The notes beneath the pieces were generated by a model, which saw only the letters and a program-made list of their open reading frames with translations, was not told where the DNA came from and made no database searches. This document shows positions 5,216-7,493 of a stretch of 7,493 nt of DNA, in pieces. The stretch's first letter is position 1. Each line of letters opens with the position of its first letter. This stretch comes from an uncultured Clostridia bacterium (lineage in GTDB: Bacteria; Bacillota; Clostridia; UBA1381), in the NCBI GenBank assembly GCA_934454035.1, contig CAKSFY010000110.1, forward strand, positions 1-7,493. Reading direction: 5' to 3'. Position numbers and translations under genes: made by a program.

Positions 5216-7493
5216 ATTCAAATTCCACCTTGTATGTCGCAAGTTTCCACCCTGACAGCGATACCGAAACGGAATTTTCATCATTATTAATTTCTTTTTT
5301 TACTTCCTCATTGAGATTGGTTTCATATGCTTTTTTGATTTTATCCGCAAAGATAATTTTCCCCGCTGCTGTTTTATCCGAGGAGTTATACACTCTGACT
5401 ATCAGCGACTTTTCCTCTTCATCCTCCGGGGGCTTTACTATGCTTAAATTTAAGTCCTCGCCCTCTATACGCATTTGAGATTCTTTTTTCGGAACATAGC
5501 CGAAATCTGTCTCCGACACCGAATAAATCGGTTTCATTGCAAGACTGTCCTGCATACGAATCAAATCGGAATAGCTTGCTGCTTTATCGGTCGGAACAAA
5601 TAAAAACTCATATTCAAGTTCTCCCAAAAGCTGACCGCCGACTTCACCCATAGTACCGACCGTTCTTTCAAATGAGCGGAACAGTGTCACCATTATATCA
5701 CCGTTTTCACAGCCTGCACATTCATGCAGTCCCGCGCAAGATACAAGTGCAATTCCATTTCCGTCCGCGCCGCACTTTCCGACAATTCCGTTTGTCTGCT
5801 TTTCAATCGGAGCAAACTCCCTATAGTTTTGAGTCGAATAATCAAGTCCTGTTTTCCGTACATTTTTGTAAAATGCCTGACCCGAAAAATATGTATCAGT
5901 CTCAATTTTGGTCGGAATTCTGAGGCGCAGACGGTGATCCTTTGCAATATTGTCTATTTTCATGCTGACTTTTACAAATTTTGAATTTTGCGACAGTTCA
6001 ATTTCCGAAATAATCGGCATCAAAACACATTTGTCCGAACGTCTTTTTCCCGAAATATCATCAATCATTTTCTCCGGAATATTCATATACTTTGTAATTC
6101 TGAATACTACTCTTGCACAGCCGTCGGCAATCTTCTCTATTTTAACATTCTGGCATGAACTTACAACGGTATCGTTCACGGGATTGACATGATACCAGCC
6201 GTCGCCGATTTCTCCGTCATCAGTAAGGCTCAGCAAATTATCATAACGTTTCTGAGTTTCCTTGTCATAAATCGAAATCGTTCCGTCCGACAAAATGCAA
6301 ACGCGTACGGAATCGTTTTCCATATAATCCGCACCCGAGGACATATGCTTTAAATATCTCGACGGCTTTTCATACGGGACAATTTTATACTCTGTATATC
6401 CCATCGGGGGAAGCTTTGCCTCAAATGCAATTTTATATCCCTCGCCGATATCCGACTCAAGGCAGTGTACGCGTTTTATATAATTTTTGTTTATATCCTC
6501 AAGCTGATAAGGGATTTCATTTCCGTCACTGTCAAAAATTTTAAAGCTTGCAATTTCTTCATACCCGAACGGTTCGGAGTATTTTGCCGGATAATCCTTT
6601 TTAAGCGGAAGAACCGTTTCTACCGTCTCACATCTTTCAAAAGGCATGGTATTGTACATCTTCAGCACATATTCGCCGGAGCTGCCCTTTTGAGGACGGT
6701 TTGCATACAAAAATTCATCTTTTAATATACCGGCAATTTCTTTTACCTGGTCAAACCGATAAATCATATCCTTATGCACTTGGTCTATTGAACAGCCGCA
6801 TATAGAATCATGCGGATGATTCTTTAAAAGATAATCGTATGCCAATCTTATATATGAGCGTCTGAACTTAAAAGTTTTTGAAAATGCAGCCATCGGTTCA
6901 ATAAGCTTTTCCAGCAGATTCTGACAAATGTCATTTTCTCTTTTGTGAGTATAATAGCTTGATAAAGTGTATGTAATCAAATGCAGATAACTGTGTCTTT
7001 CCATCGCCGTACGGCTCAGCTCACCGTACATTTTATTAAAGCTGTATTTTTCAAGCTGCTTTTTTGCCTCGCACAAATCGCAATGGTGCACATTTGCTTC
7101 CGGATAAAGCTTTTTAATGGTTTCAATGATTTGCGGCGTAGATTTTACAACAGACTGATGATCGATTGCATCGGACAATATTACTGTATCGGCATTTGAA
7201 CGTTCAATTTCCGAATCTATATATTCTTTGATTTTTTTCTCATCGGCATCATGCAAAGCTTTTGCACTGCCGTAACCGTCCTCCGGTTCAAGTCTGAAAG
7301 CAACGCAGCTGCTGCCGTCCGGAGACACCCAATCAAAGAATGTATCGTCTGTTTCCTGTGTGCCTCTGCCGAGTATTGCCATATCAATATCAAAGCCCGC
7401 AAAAATTTGCGGCATTTGAGCTATATGACCGAAAATGTCACATATATATCCCATTTTCCACGGCTTTGCACCCCATTTTTCCGAAAGCCTGTA
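5214..7493 (-). CDS. Alpha-mannosidase, glycoside hydrolase family 38, N-terminus beyond window
   Basis: The frame is open from the right edge (first visible codon at 7493) to TAA at 5214-5216, giving 759 residues of a protein that in this family is usually about 870-900 long. A Met at 7454 lies inside the catalytic domain and is not the start. GH38 enzymes are retaining, metal-dependent alpha-mannosidases acting on N-glycan-type or other mannosides. The visible part begins at the nucleophile motif GYICDIFGH, with the catalytic Asp at 7437-7439. The metal-ligand His is seen in NHPHDSICGCSID (His at 6810-6812), matching the HHD motif of eukaryotic GH38. The first metal motif, expected as H-x-D, would lie outside the window. 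Downstream of a helical middle part, about 490 residues form the family's beta-sandwich region. No signal peptide can be judged. A phospho-mannosyl hydrolase role (MngB-like) is possible but cannot be separated from a plain mannosidase here. Confidence 0.93.
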   Translation of the reverse strand, partial: YRLSEKWGAKPWKMGYICDIFGHIAQMPQIFAGFDIDMAILGRGTQETDDTFFDWVSPDGSSCVAFRLEPEDGYGSAKALHDADEKKIKEYIDSEIERSNADTVILSDAIDHQSVVKSTPQIIETIKKLYPEANVHHCDLCEAKKQLEKYSFNKMYGELSRTAMERHSYLHLITYTLSSYYTHKRENDICQNLLEKLIEPMAAFSKTFKFRRSYIRLAYDYLLKNHPHDSICGCSIDQVHKDMIYRFDQVKEIAGILKDEFLYANRPQKGSSGEYVLKMYNTMPFERCETVETVLPLKKDYPAKYSEPFGYEEIASFKIFDSDGNEIPYQLEDINKNYIKRVHCLESDIGEGYKIAFEAKLPPMGYTEYKIVPYEKPSRYLKHMSSGADYMENDSVRVCILSDGTISIYDKETQKRYDNLLSLTDDGEIGDGWYHVNPVNDTVVSSCQNVKIEKIADGCARVVFRITKYMNIPEKMIDDISGKRRSDKCVLMPIISEIELSQNSKFVKVSMKIDNIAKDHRLRLRIPTKIETDTYFSGQAFYKNVRKTGLDYSTQNYREFAPIEKQTNGIVGKCGADGNGIALVSCAGLHECAGCENGDIMVTLFRSFERTVGTMGEVGGQLLGELEYEFLFVPTDKAASYSDLIRMQDSLAMKPIYSVSETDFGYVPKKESQMRIEGEDLNLSIVKPPEDEEEKSLIVRVYNSSDKTAAGKIIFADKIKKAYETNLNEEVKKEINNDENSVSVSLSGWKLATYKVEFE

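Overview
The window looks like ordinary chromosomal DNA from a low-to-moderate GC Gram-positive anaerobe of the class Clostridia. The pointers are a hybrid cluster protein of the strict-anaerobe type, a secreted YcdB/YcdC-like protein with S-layer homology (SLH) repeats, strong GGAGG-type ribosome binding sites, and sigma-A-like promoters in AT-rich spacers. The exact genus cannot be read from the sequence. I see no phage, transposon, CRISPR, tRNA or rRNA.

Layout, left to right. (1) Positions 1-1477, minus strand: hcp, the hybrid cluster protein (hydroxylamine reductase-type), open at the left edge and lacking only the last few dozen residues. (2) 1478-1705: a spacer of about 230 bp with the hcp ribosome binding site, a likely hcp promoter containing a small dyad, and the terminator of the next gene. 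(3) 1706-3730, minus: a secreted protein with an internally duplicated PepSY/YcdB-like region and a C-terminal SLH anchor. (4) 3731-3849: a compact divergent promoter region. (5) 3850-5133, plus: an RmuC-family protein with a membrane anchor, a coiled coil and a nuclease-like domain. (6) 5132-5215: two terminators between convergent genes. (7) 5214-7493, minus: a GH38 alpha-mannosidase lacking its N-terminus, which lies beyond the right edge.

The genes do not form an obvious pathway. Each appears to be its own transcription unit: hcp for nitrosative or oxidative stress, the SLH protein at the cell surface, RmuC in DNA maintenance, and the mannosidase in glycan breakdown. No convincing new system is visible. 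The points most worth checking are the dyad inside the hcp promoter, the duplicated architecture and decayed SLH motifs of the surface protein, the overlapping divergent promoters with a nearly absent rmuC leader, and the 24-bp perfect hairpin after rmuC.
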